From NCBI GenBank assembly GCA_900768345.1, contig CAAGCO010000020.1, positions 1-64,000 of the forward strand: a stretch of DNA of 64,000 bases, in the 5' to 3' direction. The position numbers and the translations under genes were made by a program. This DNA comes from Bacilli bacterium. Lineage in GTDB: Bacteria; Bacillota_I; Bacilli_A; RF39; UBA660. The notes under the pieces were generated by a model. The model did no database searches. It saw nothing but the letters and a program-made list of their open reading frames with translations, and was not told the origin of the DNA. This document shows positions 44,074 through 51,904 of this stretch, one piece after another (position 1 is the first letter of the stretch; the number at the start of each line of letters is the position of its first letter).

Positions 44074-44709
44074 ATGGAAATAATAGTAAAAAATTTATCA
44101 AAAAAATTTAAGAAAGTCACAATACTTGAAAATATAAACATGAAATTCGAAAGTGGAAAAATATATGGAATAGTTGGAAGAAATGGTAGTGGTAAAAGTG
44201 TATTCTTAAAAATACTTTGTTCATTCTATAAACCTACCACTGGAGAAATACTATTTGATAACATTAATTATAATTCTAATAATAACTTTCCACCTTCAGT
44301 AAGAGCGTTAATAGAAAATCCTACATTCTTTCCTGATTTAACAGGATTTGAAAATTTAAAATTACTTTCAAGTATACAAAACAAAATTGGTGATGAAGAA
44401 ATAATAAAAACATTAGATCAGGTAAATCTTCTAAGTGAAAAAGATAAAAAATATAGTGAGTATTCTTTAGGAATGAAACAAAAATTAGGAATAGCACAAG
44501 TATTAATGGAAAATCCAGATGTTATGATATTTGATGAACTTTTTAATGGTATAGAAGAAAAAACAGTAGAGAAAATAAGAAATATTTTATTAGAACTTAA
44601 AAATCAAAATAAAATTATTATAGTAACAAGTCATATCAAAGAAGATATAGATGTATTATCAGATGAAGTATATAAATTTGATTGTGGAAGAGTAGAGCGT
44701 GTGAAATGA
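44074..44709 (+). CDS. ABC transporter ATP-binding protein
   Basis: 211 residues, one ATPase domain: Walker A GRNGSGKSVF, Q-loop region ENPTFFPDLTGFENL, signature YSLGMKQKLGIA, Walker B DVMIFDELFNGI and H-loop TSHIKED. The pattern SLGMKQ is typical of LanF/BcrA-type ABC ATPases linked to self-protection or export. Its stop overlaps the next start (ATGA). SD AGAGGTGT upstream. Confidence 0.92.
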   Translation: MEIIVKNLSKKFKKVTILENINMKFESGKIYGIVGRNGSGKSVFLKILCSFYKPTTGEILFDNINYNSNNNFPPSVRALIENPTFFPDLTGFENLKLLSSIQNKIGDEEIIKTLDQVNLLSEKDKKYSEYSLGMKQKLGIAQVLMENPDVMIFDELFNGIEEKTVEKIRNILLELKNQNKIIIVTSHIKEDIDVLSDEVYKFDCGRVERVK

Positions 44710-45455
44710 AAAATGATTTTAAATTAATTATATCTCTTCTTCAAAATACAAGATTTAAAGTAACTATAATAATACTTGCTTTACTATCCTTTATGGCATT
44801 TGGAAGCATTACAAATAAAATGACAATAGTTGATGGCATATATAATATTCTTACTTGGAATTTCTTTATAATGGTATTACTATTTTTATTTCTATTTAAT
44901 GCATACAATATTATTACAGAAACATCAAAGAATTATTCCTTTTTAATAAGAATAAAAAACTATAAAGAATTTATTTCTAAAATTATAAAGTTTATATTTA
45001 TATCTAACTTAATAATTTATCTAATCGTATTATTTTTACTACTAATTATATCAGTACTAAAAACAGGAATGAACTTACAAATAGATAGTTATGGTATTTA
45101 TAATATTAATAATCTTGTGTATTTGATATTTCATATCATTAGAAGCTACTTTATTTTAAATATGCTAGTAGTAATTCTAGTTAGTTTATATAAGCTAGTA
45201 AAAGAAGAAATAGTAGTAATATTATCAGGTATTTTACCAATAAGTATAGTTGCATTAACACCATTTATAAGTGAAAAGAAGATAACATCAGTATTTAAAT
45301 TGCCATTATACTATGGCGAATATTTTATAAAAAATAATTATGAAACATTTATATTCGAAATATGCATGTCATTATTATTTATATCTGTACTAGCATTAAT
45401 ATCAAAAATATTAATAGAAGTAACTTCAAAAAGAAAGATAGATTTAGCAATTTAA
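44706..45455 (+). CDS. ABC-2-type permease
   Basis: 249 residues from ATG 44706 (MKNDFKLIISLLQNTRFKV), overlapping the ATPase stop. About six membrane helices. The eight codons that could extend it upstream lie in the ATPase gene and carry no SD. It completes a two-permease, one-ATPase complex of the LanFEG layout with 43174-44064 and 44074-44709. Confidence 0.8.
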   Translation: MKNDFKLIISLLQNTRFKVTIIILALLSFMAFGSITNKMTIVDGIYNILTWNFFIMVLLFLFLFNAYNIITETSKNYSFLIRIKNYKEFISKIIKFIFISNLIIYLIVLFLLLIISVLKTGMNLQIDSYGIYNINNLVYLIFHIIRSYFILNMLVVILVSLYKLVKEEIVVILSGILPISIVALTPFISEKKITSVFKLPLYYGEYFIKNNYETFIFEICMSLLFISVLALISKILIEVTSKRKIDLAI

Positions 45456-45518
45456 TATACTAAATAATTAAAACAAAGAATAAACTTAATGAAAACGATA
45501 AAAACTTAGAAAATATCG

Positions 45519-45547
45519 TTGACATTAGGCTTTTTTAATGATATGAT
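45519..45547 (+). promoter_or_regulatory. Promoter of the str operon
   Basis: TTGACA (45519-45524), 17 bp, TATGAT (45542-45547). Confidence 0.85.
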
Positions 45548-45559
45548 TATCTAGATTTC

Positions 45560-45620
45560 AGGTTTTCTCGTGCAGAAAACTTAAAAAAATAGTGATTTTG
45601 ATACACCTGGAAATGTGTAT
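45560..45620 (+). promoter_or_regulatory. Str operon leader with two hairpins
   Basis: Hairpin 1: GTTTTCT (45562-45568), CGTGC, AGAAAAC (45574-45580), followed by A-rich sequence. Hairpin 2: ATACAC (45601-45606), 8-nt CTGGAAAT loop, GTGTAT (45615-45620). SD AAAGGAG follows immediately. A ribosomal-protein feedback site (S7 or S12) is plausible. Confidence 0.5.
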
Positions 45621-45638
45621 TAAGAAAGGAGAAAAATA

Positions 45639-46052
45639 ATGCCTACAATTAATCAATTAGTTAGAAAGAGTAGAACTGACAAAACTAAAAAGAGTAAAAG
45701 TCCAGTATTAAACGTTGGATACAACTCAAAAGATAAGAAGAGAACAAATAATACTTCACCACAAAAACGTGGAGTTTGTACTCGTGTATCTACTAAGACT
45801 CCTAAAAAACCAAACTCAGCTTTAAGAAAAATCGCTAGAGTTAGATTAAGTAACGGATATGAAGTTACTTGCTACATTGGTGGAGAAGGACATAATTTAC
45901 AAGAACACAGCGTTGTTCTAATTAGAGGTGGACGTGTTAAAGATCTTATCGGTGTTCGTTATCATATTGTTCGTGGTACTTTAGATACTGCTGGTATTGA
46001 TAAAAGACGTCAAGGAAGAAGTAAATACGGAACTAAAAAACCTAAAAATTAA
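45639..46052 (+). CDS. rpsL: 30S ribosomal protein S12
   Basis: Decoding-centre protein. 137 residues, normal. MPTINQLVRKSR start, TKTPKKPNSALRKIARVRLSN and IRGGRVKDLIGVRYHIVRGTLD are invariant S12 segments; the KPNS lysine linked to streptomycin response is wild-type. SD AAAGGAG. First gene of the conserved str order rpsL-rpsG-fusA-tuf. Confidence 0.98.
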   Translation: MPTINQLVRKSRTDKTKKSKSPVLNVGYNSKDKKRTNNTSPQKRGVCTRVSTKTPKKPNSALRKIARVRLSNGYEVTCYIGGEGHNLQEHSVVLIRGGRVKDLIGVRYHIVRGTLDTAGIDKRRQGRSKYGTKKPKN

Positions 46053-46089
46053 TAATAAATAAATTACTAATAAGAAAGGAGATAATGAC

Positions 46090-46557
46090 ATGCGTAAGAA
46101 ACAAGCAATTAAGAGAGATGTTTTAGCAGATCCAATATATGGTTCTAAAATGGTTACTAAGTTAATCAATGGTATCATGCAAGATGGAAAAAAAGGAACT
46201 GCTCAAAAAATAGTAAACAATGCTCTTGACATAGTTAAAGAAAAAACAAACAAAGATCCTTTAGAAGTTTTAAATCAAGCATTTGAAAACATCAAACCAT
46301 CTTTAGAAATAAAGAGTAGACGTGTGGGTGGAAGTAACTATTCAGTACCTATGGAAGTACGTGAAGATAGAGCTAACGCTTTAATGCTTCGTTGGTTAAT
46401 CCAATATGCTAAGACTAGAAATGGAAAAGGTATGGCAGAAAATTTAGCTGCTGAAATAATCGATGCTTCAAACGGAATAGGTGGAGCAGTTAAGAAACGT
46501 GAAGATACTCATAAAATGGCAGAAGCTAATAAAGCATATGCTCATTATAGATGGTAA
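46090..46557 (+). CDS. rpsG: 30S ribosomal protein S7
   Basis: 155 residues, normal. MRKKQAIKRDVLADPIYGSK start, ENIKPSLEIKSRRVGGSNYS and the C-terminal KREDTHKMAEANKAYAHYRW match S7, which nucleates the 30S head and in many bacteria represses this operon. SD AAAGGAGA. 15 bp before fusA. Confidence 0.98.
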   Translation: MRKKQAIKRDVLADPIYGSKMVTKLINGIMQDGKKGTAQKIVNNALDIVKEKTNKDPLEVLNQAFENIKPSLEIKSRRVGGSNYSVPMEVREDRANALMLRWLIQYAKTRNGKGMAENLAAEIIDASNGIGGAVKKREDTHKMAEANKAYAHYRW

Positions 46558-46572
46558 GAAGGGAGAACACTT

Positions 46573-48645
46573 ATGGCACGTGATGTATCGTTAGAAAAAA
46601 CACGTAATTTAGGAATTATGGCTCACATAGATGCTGGTAAAACAACAACTACTGAGAGAATCCTATATTTAGGTGGAAACATTCATAAAATTGGTGAAAC
46701 TCACGATGGAGCTTCTCAAATGGACTGGATGGATCAAGAAAAAGAAAGAGGTATAACAATTACAAGTGCTGCAACTACAGTACACTGGAATGGTTATAGA
46801 TTCAATATAATAGATACTCCGGGACACGTAGACTTCACTATCGAAGTTGCTCGTAGTTTAAGAGTACTTGATGGTGCTGTTGCATTAATCGATGCTCAAG
46901 CTGGAGTAGAAACTCAAACTGAACAAGTTTGGAGACAAGCAAATGATTACATGGTTCCAAGAATGATTTGTGCTAACAAGATGGAAAAAATGGGAGCTGA
47001 CTTTGATTACTCAATGGAATCAATTCATCATAGACTATCTGAAAATGCTGAAGCAATCATTTTACCAATCGGAGCTGAAGATCATTTTACAGGATATGTA
47101 GATTTAGTTACAATGAAAGCTTATAAATACGATGGAACAGCTGCTCAAAATTTAGAAGAAATCGAAATTCCAGCTGACATGGTAGATAAAGCAGAAGAAT
47201 CAAGAGGAAAATTAATTGAAGCAGTAGCTGATTTCTCTGATGAGTTAATGGAACAATACTTAGAAGGAAATGAAATTAGCGTTGATTTATTAAAATCAGC
47301 TATAAGAAAAGCTACATTAGCAGTTAAATTCTTCCCAGTATTATGTGCAGATGCCTTAGGAGACAAAGGTACTCGTACATTAATGGATGCGGTTATTGAC
47401 TATTTACCTGCTCCAACTGATATTGCAGCTGTTAAAGGTGAAGACTTAAATGGAAAAGAAGTTGAAAGAAAAGCTAGCGATAGCGAACCATTCAGCGCAC
47501 TTGCATTTAAAGTTATGAATGACCCATTCGTTGGAAACTTAACATTCTTCCGTGTATACTCTGGTGTACTAAAATCAGGAAGTTATGTTATGAACTCAAC
47601 TAAGGGAGAAAAAGAAAGAATCGGACGTATTCTTCAAATGCATGCTAATCAAAGAAAAGAAATAGCAGAAGTATATGCAGGAGAAATTGCTGCTGCTGTA
47701 GGTCTTAAAGATACTACTACTGGAGATACACTTTGTGATGAAAAGAATCAAGTTATTCTTGAAAAAATGGTATTCCCAGAACCAGTTATTGAACTTGCAA
47801 TCGAACCAAAATCAAAAGCTGATCAAGAAAAAATGGGCATAGCTCTTCAAAAATTAGCTAAAGAAGACCCTTCATTTAGAGCAAAAACTGATCATGAAAC
47901 TGGTCAAACTATTATCGCTGGTATGGGTGAGTTACACTTAGATGTATTAGTAGATAGAATGAAGAGAGAATTCGGTGTAGAAGCAAATGTTGGTAAACCA
48001 CAAGTTGCTTACAGAGAAACTCTTAAAAATGCTGCTGAATGTGAAGGAAAATACATTAAACAATCAGGTGGACGTGGACAATACGGACATGTTTGGGTTA
48101 AATTTGAACCAAATCCTGATAAGGGATATGAATTTGTTGACGAAGTAGTAGGTGGAGTTGTTCCTCGTGAATATATTCCTGTAGTTGACAAAGGATTACA
48201 AGAAGCTCTAGCTGGTGGTGTACTTGCTGGATTCCCAATGATCGATGTAAAATGTACATTATTCGATGGATCTTATCATGATGTAGACTCAAACGAAATG
48301 GCATTCAAAATCGCAGCTTCTATGGCTTTAAAAGAAGCTAAAAATAAATGTAATCCATGTATTTTAGAACCAATTATGGATGTTGAAGTAGTTGTTCCAG
48401 AAGAATTCATGGGTACAGTAATGGGAGATTTAACTTCTAGAAGAGGAAAACCTCTTGGAAATGAATCTCGTGGTAGAGACATAAGCATTAAAGCTATGGT
48501 TCCACTATCTGAAATGTTCGGTTACATGACAGTTCTTAGAAGTAACACTCAAGGACGTGGTACTTATACAATGATCTTCGATCACTATGAAGAAGTACCT
48601 AGAAGTATAGCTGAAGATATTATTAAGAAAAATGGTGTACAATAA
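46573..48645 (+). CDS. fusA: Elongation factor G
   Basis: Translocation GTPase. 690 residues, normal. G1 AHIDAGKTTTTERIL, RGITITSAATT, DTPGHVDF, ANKMEKMGADF. Domains II-V follow (YGHVWVKFEPNP, VVPREYIPVVDKG, RSNTQGRGTYTMIFDHYEEVP). SD AGAAGGGAG. Followed by a 97-bp spacer with its own tuf promoter, so tuf can be boosted separately. Confidence 0.98.
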   Translation: MARDVSLEKTRNLGIMAHIDAGKTTTTERILYLGGNIHKIGETHDGASQMDWMDQEKERGITITSAATTVHWNGYRFNIIDTPGHVDFTIEVARSLRVLDGAVALIDAQAGVETQTEQVWRQANDYMVPRMICANKMEKMGADFDYSMESIHHRLSENAEAIILPIGAEDHFTGYVDLVTMKAYKYDGTAAQNLEEIEIPADMVDKAEESRGKLIEAVADFSDELMEQYLEGNEISVDLLKSAIRKATLAVKFFPVLCADALGDKGTRTLMDAVIDYLPAPTDIAAVKGEDLNGKEVERKASDSEPFSALAFKVMNDPFVGNLTFFRVYSGVLKSGSYVMNSTKGEKERIGRILQMHANQRKEIAEVYAGEIAAAVGLKDTTTGDTLCDEKNQVILEKMVFPEPVIELAIEPKSKADQEKMGIALQKLAKEDPSFRAKTDHETGQTIIAGMGELHLDVLVDRMKREFGVEANVGKPQVAYRETLKNAAECEGKYIKQSGGRGQYGHVWVKFEPNPDKGYEFVDEVVGGVVPREYIPVVDKGLQEALAGGVLAGFPMIDVKCTLFDGSYHDVDSNEMAFKIAASMALKEAKNKCNPCILEPIMDVEVVVPEEFMGTVMGDLTSRRGKPLGNESRGRDISIKAMVPLSEMFGYMTVLRSNTQGRGTYTMIFDHYEEVPRSIAEDIIKKNGVQ

Positions 48646-48679
48646 TTAAAGTACACTTTTGCCAATTTTGTTTATTTAG

Positions 48680-48710
48680 ACTTGAAATATTTTCAAGTAT
48701 TAGATAAAAT
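48680..48710 (+). promoter_or_regulatory. Promoter of tuf with inverted repeat over the -35
   Basis: TTGAAA (48682-48687), 17 bp, TAAAAT (48705-48710). ACTTGAAA (48680-48687) and TTTCAAGT (48691-48698) form an 8-bp perfect inverted repeat around a 3-nt centre that includes the -35. Confidence 0.65.
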
Positions 48711-48742
48711 ATATTTATGATGTAAAAAAGGAGGAAAATAAA

Positions 48743-49912
48743 ATGGCAAAACAAAAATTTGATCGTTCAAAAGAACATGTTAATATTGGTACTATTGGAC
48801 ACGTTGACCATGGTAAAACAACATTAACAGCTGCAATTACTAAATACTTCGGAGAATTTATGGCCTATGACCAAATCGATAAAGCTCCAGAAGAAAAAGC
48901 AAGAGGTATTACTATTAATACTGCTCACGTTGAATATAGTACTGAAAAACGTCACTATGCTCACGTTGACTGTCCAGGACATGCTGATTACGTTAAAAAC
49001 ATGATCACAGGTGCTGCTCAAATGGATGGTGCTATCCTAGTTGTTAGTGCAACAGATGGACCAATGCCTCAAACTCGTGAACACATCTTATTATCACGTC
49101 AAGTTGGTGTACCAAAAATGGTAGTATTCATCAATAAATGTGATATGGTTGATGATCCTGAGTTATTAGACTTAGTAGAAATGGAAGTAAGAGAATTACT
49201 TACTGAATACGGATATGACGGAGATAATACTCCAGTTATTCGTGGATCTGCTCTTAAGGCTCTTGAGGGTGATGAAAAATGGGTACAACCTATTAAAGAT
49301 CTTATGGCTGCAGTTGATACATGGATCGATACTCCACAAAGAGATACTGATAAACCATTCTTAATGAGCATTGAAGATGTATTTACTATCACAGGACGTG
49401 GAACTGTTGTTACAGGTCGTGTTGAAAGAGGTAAATTAAATCTTAACGATGAAGTTGAAATCGTTGGTTTAAAACCAACTAGAAAAACTGTAGTTACAGG
49501 AATCGAAATGTTTAGAAAATCATTAGATTACGCTGAAGCTGGAGATAACGCTGGAGTTTTACTTCGTGGTATTAACAGAGAAGATGTTGAAAGAGGACAA
49601 ATCTTATGTAAACCAGGAAGCATTACACCACATAAGAAATTTAAAGCTAGCGTTTACGTTCTTTCTAAAGAAGAAGGTGGACGTCATACTCCATTCTTTA
49701 GTAACTATAGACCTCAATTCTACTTCAGAACAACTGATGTTACAGGTGTAATTACATTACCAGAAGGTACTGAAATGGTTATGCCAGGTGACAACGTTGA
49801 TATGACAGTTGAGTTAATTGCTCCAATTGCTATTGAAAACGGAACTAACTTCTCAATTCGTGAAGGTGGTAGAACAGTTGGTGCTGGTGTAGTTTCTGAA
49901 GTTATTGAATAG
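48743..49912 (+). CDS. tuf: Elongation factor Tu
   Basis: Carries aminoacyl-tRNA to the ribosome. 389 residues. MAKQKFDRSKEHVNIGTIGHVDHGKTT start (read in two parts), RGITINTAHVEYST, DCPGHADYVKNM, NKCDM, YRPQFYFRTTDVTG and C-terminal GRTVGAGVVSEVIE are all standard. SD AAAGGAGG. Terminator follows. The only tuf copy in the window. Confidence 0.98.
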   Translation: MAKQKFDRSKEHVNIGTIGHVDHGKTTLTAAITKYFGEFMAYDQIDKAPEEKARGITINTAHVEYSTEKRHYAHVDCPGHADYVKNMITGAAQMDGAILVVSATDGPMPQTREHILLSRQVGVPKMVVFINKCDMVDDPELLDLVEMEVRELLTEYGYDGDNTPVIRGSALKALEGDEKWVQPIKDLMAAVDTWIDTPQRDTDKPFLMSIEDVFTITGRGTVVTGRVERGKLNLNDEVEIVGLKPTRKTVVTGIEMFRKSLDYAEAGDNAGVLLRGINREDVERGQILCKPGSITPHKKFKASVYVLSKEEGGRHTPFFSNYRPQFYFRTTDVTGVITLPEGTEMVMPGDNVDMTVELIAPIAIENGTNFSIREGGRTVGAGVVSEVIE

Positions 49913-49925
49913 TTTTAGAAACATT

Positions 49926-49953
49926 AAACTCTAGAGAAATCTAGAGTTTTTTT
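49926..49953 (+). terminator. Terminator of the str operon
   Basis: AAACTCTAGA (49926-49935), GAAA tetraloop, TCTAGAGTTT (49940-49949), T-run. Confidence 0.9.
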
Positions 49954-50013
49954 ATGTTATTTGACTAATTGTATCATTTATGATATAATACTGCATATTG
50001 TGAGGGGGTACCT

Positions 50014-51876
50014 ATGGAAGAAAATGAAAACGTTTTAGAAAATGAAAATAAAAAATCAAGAAATGGCAAGAAGGCAGTAGGAATAATTCTTGGTGCTGCT
50101 GCTACTGCTAACGCTGTAGCTGATGTAACTAAATATATAATTTCAAGTAGAGTAGAAAGAACAACTGATGGAACTGAAGAAAATAAAGTAGGATACGAAG
50201 GATATAATAATAGATTTAATACAAAGGTACATTCAAATAACTTCGTTGTTTTACATGTAAGTGAAAAAATTTTTAATGATATTACAGGTTTAAGAAATAC
50301 ACTAAATCAATGTAAAGATAGAAATATATCAGTAAGTATTGTGTTAGATACTAAAGCAGATAATTTAGCAAAAATGTATAAAGACATAGATTTTTTACAA
50401 GCTGTATTAAAACAATATAGTATAGATATGCCAGTATACTGTAATATAGATAACATCATGAATAATAAAAACTTAAACAACGCTGAAAAAACCGCATTAA
50501 TCGAAACATTTTTAGACAAAGCAACTAGAAGTAATCTTTATGTTGGATTATATGGAACAGATACTAATCTAAGTGATTGTAATGAATTTATAACAAAGAT
50601 AAGTGAATATGATACATTCTTAATTCAAGATAATGAAACTATTAGATATCAAGGAACACACAATATTACTAAAGACTTAGAAGGTAATATAAGCGCTACT
50701 GTAGATTTATCAAGTGCTATCGCAGAATCTAATTTAAATTCTTCATCATCTTTGGTATATTCGTCAAATTATATAGTTACTGAAGGTGAGACAATACATT
50801 CAATCGCACTAAAATGCGGCTTGAGTGAAAACGATTTAATAAAATATAATGGTAATAAAAAGACAGTAGAAGTAGGAGATAAATTATTTATTCCTAACTT
50901 ATATATGACTATTAATGAAGAAACAAAAGAAGTAAAATATAACTTTGCTATCGCAAGAGGAATAGACATTTCAGATTATCAAACTAATATTGATTGGGAT
51001 AGAGTAGCTGAAACTTCAGATTATGTAATAGTTGAAGTAGCAAGAGATGATAGTGATTATAAAAATAACGATGGTTATTATTTAGAATCAGCTATAGAAC
51101 AAATTAAAGGAACTAAATCACAAGATTTAGATTTAGGATTATATTTTTGTGTTTATAAAGATATGGATACAAGTACATATGAAGAAAGAATGGAATCATA
51201 TTTAACAAAGTTAGATAACAAATTAAGAGAAAATAGTGTTAATATGGAAAAAAGTAATGTACCTGTATTTTTAGACTTTGAAGTATATAGTGAAAATAAC
51301 GATTATTATGAATTAATGCAAACATTCGAAAAAGTTTGTGCTTCTCATGGATATACAAAAGTAGGTATTTATGGAAATGGAAGTACATTGAATTTAATTT
51401 GTGAAAACATGCAAAGTAAACATGGATTAGTTCTTAAAAATACAGATTATTATGTATGGAAAGCAGGAGGACCTCAATACTCAGGAAATGAACATTCTGA
51501 TACTGGATTAACTTTAGAAGAGTTACAAGAACAAAAAAGTGAATCAACTCCTAACTTCACAGTAGATATGCAACAAGTTACAAATGTATGTACTAATACA
51601 GGAGCAGGTAATAGTATGAATCATTGTGACGTAAGTTATCTATATGATGAAGAAATCTTTGGACATAGATATAAAGAAGACGAAACAAGCGAAGTAATGG
51701 AAGTAGATTTAAATAACTATAGAAATGTTCCGGTAGATACAATCGTTTCAGGAGCATTAAATACTGTAACTGGTTTAACTGCACTATGCTATGCAGCTTT
51801 AGGATTAAAAACATTAGGTAAAAAATTAAAACAAAAACATAAAGAAAGAATAATTAAACAAACATTAGAAAAATAA
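50014..51876 (+). CDS. GH25 (lysozyme-like) protein with LysM and two membrane segments
   Basis: 620 residues. A charged N-terminus and a membrane segment (about 22-45) come first. Residues about 70-215 look like a degenerate GH25-type barrel without acidic catalytic residues. A LysM follows (about 245-292, VTEGETIHSIALKCGLSENDLIKYN), then a full GH25 domain (about 312-545) with GIDISDYQ (D318) and FLDFEVY (D421, E423). A C-terminal helix (about 575-600) and a Lys-rich tail end it. It would cut the glycan of the cell wall while held in the membrane at both ends. SD GAGGGGG. Confidence 0.87.
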   Translation: MEENENVLENENKKSRNGKKAVGIILGAAATANAVADVTKYIISSRVERTTDGTEENKVGYEGYNNRFNTKVHSNNFVVLHVSEKIFNDITGLRNTLNQCKDRNISVSIVLDTKADNLAKMYKDIDFLQAVLKQYSIDMPVYCNIDNIMNNKNLNNAEKTALIETFLDKATRSNLYVGLYGTDTNLSDCNEFITKISEYDTFLIQDNETIRYQGTHNITKDLEGNISATVDLSSAIAESNLNSSSSLVYSSNYIVTEGETIHSIALKCGLSENDLIKYNGNKKTVEVGDKLFIPNLYMTINEETKEVKYNFAIARGIDISDYQTNIDWDRVAETSDYVIVEVARDDSDYKNNDGYYLESAIEQIKGTKSQDLDLGLYFCVYKDMDTSTYEERMESYLTKLDNKLRENSVNMEKSNVPVFLDFEVYSENNDYYELMQTFEKVCASHGYTKVGIYGNGSTLNLICENMQSKHGLVLKNTDYYVWKAGGPQYSGNEHSDTGLTLEELQEQKSESTPNFTVDMQQVTNVCTNTGAGNSMNHCDVSYLYDEEIFGHRYKEDETSEVMEVDLNNYRNVPVDTIVSGALNTVTGLTALCYAALGLKTLGKKLKQKHKERIIKQTLEK

Positions 51877-51904
51877 AGAGGTTTAAAATTAAACCTCTTT
51901 TTGA
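51875..51904. terminator. Bidirectional terminator between GH25 gene and helD
   Basis: AAAGAGGTTTAA (51875-51886), TTAAACCTCTTT (51889-51900), with T-run to the right and A-run to the left. Confidence 0.87.

Noticed and set aside
48009..48488. Minus-strand frames inside fusA
   Set aside because: Antisense shadows of a highly conserved gene, no start signals.
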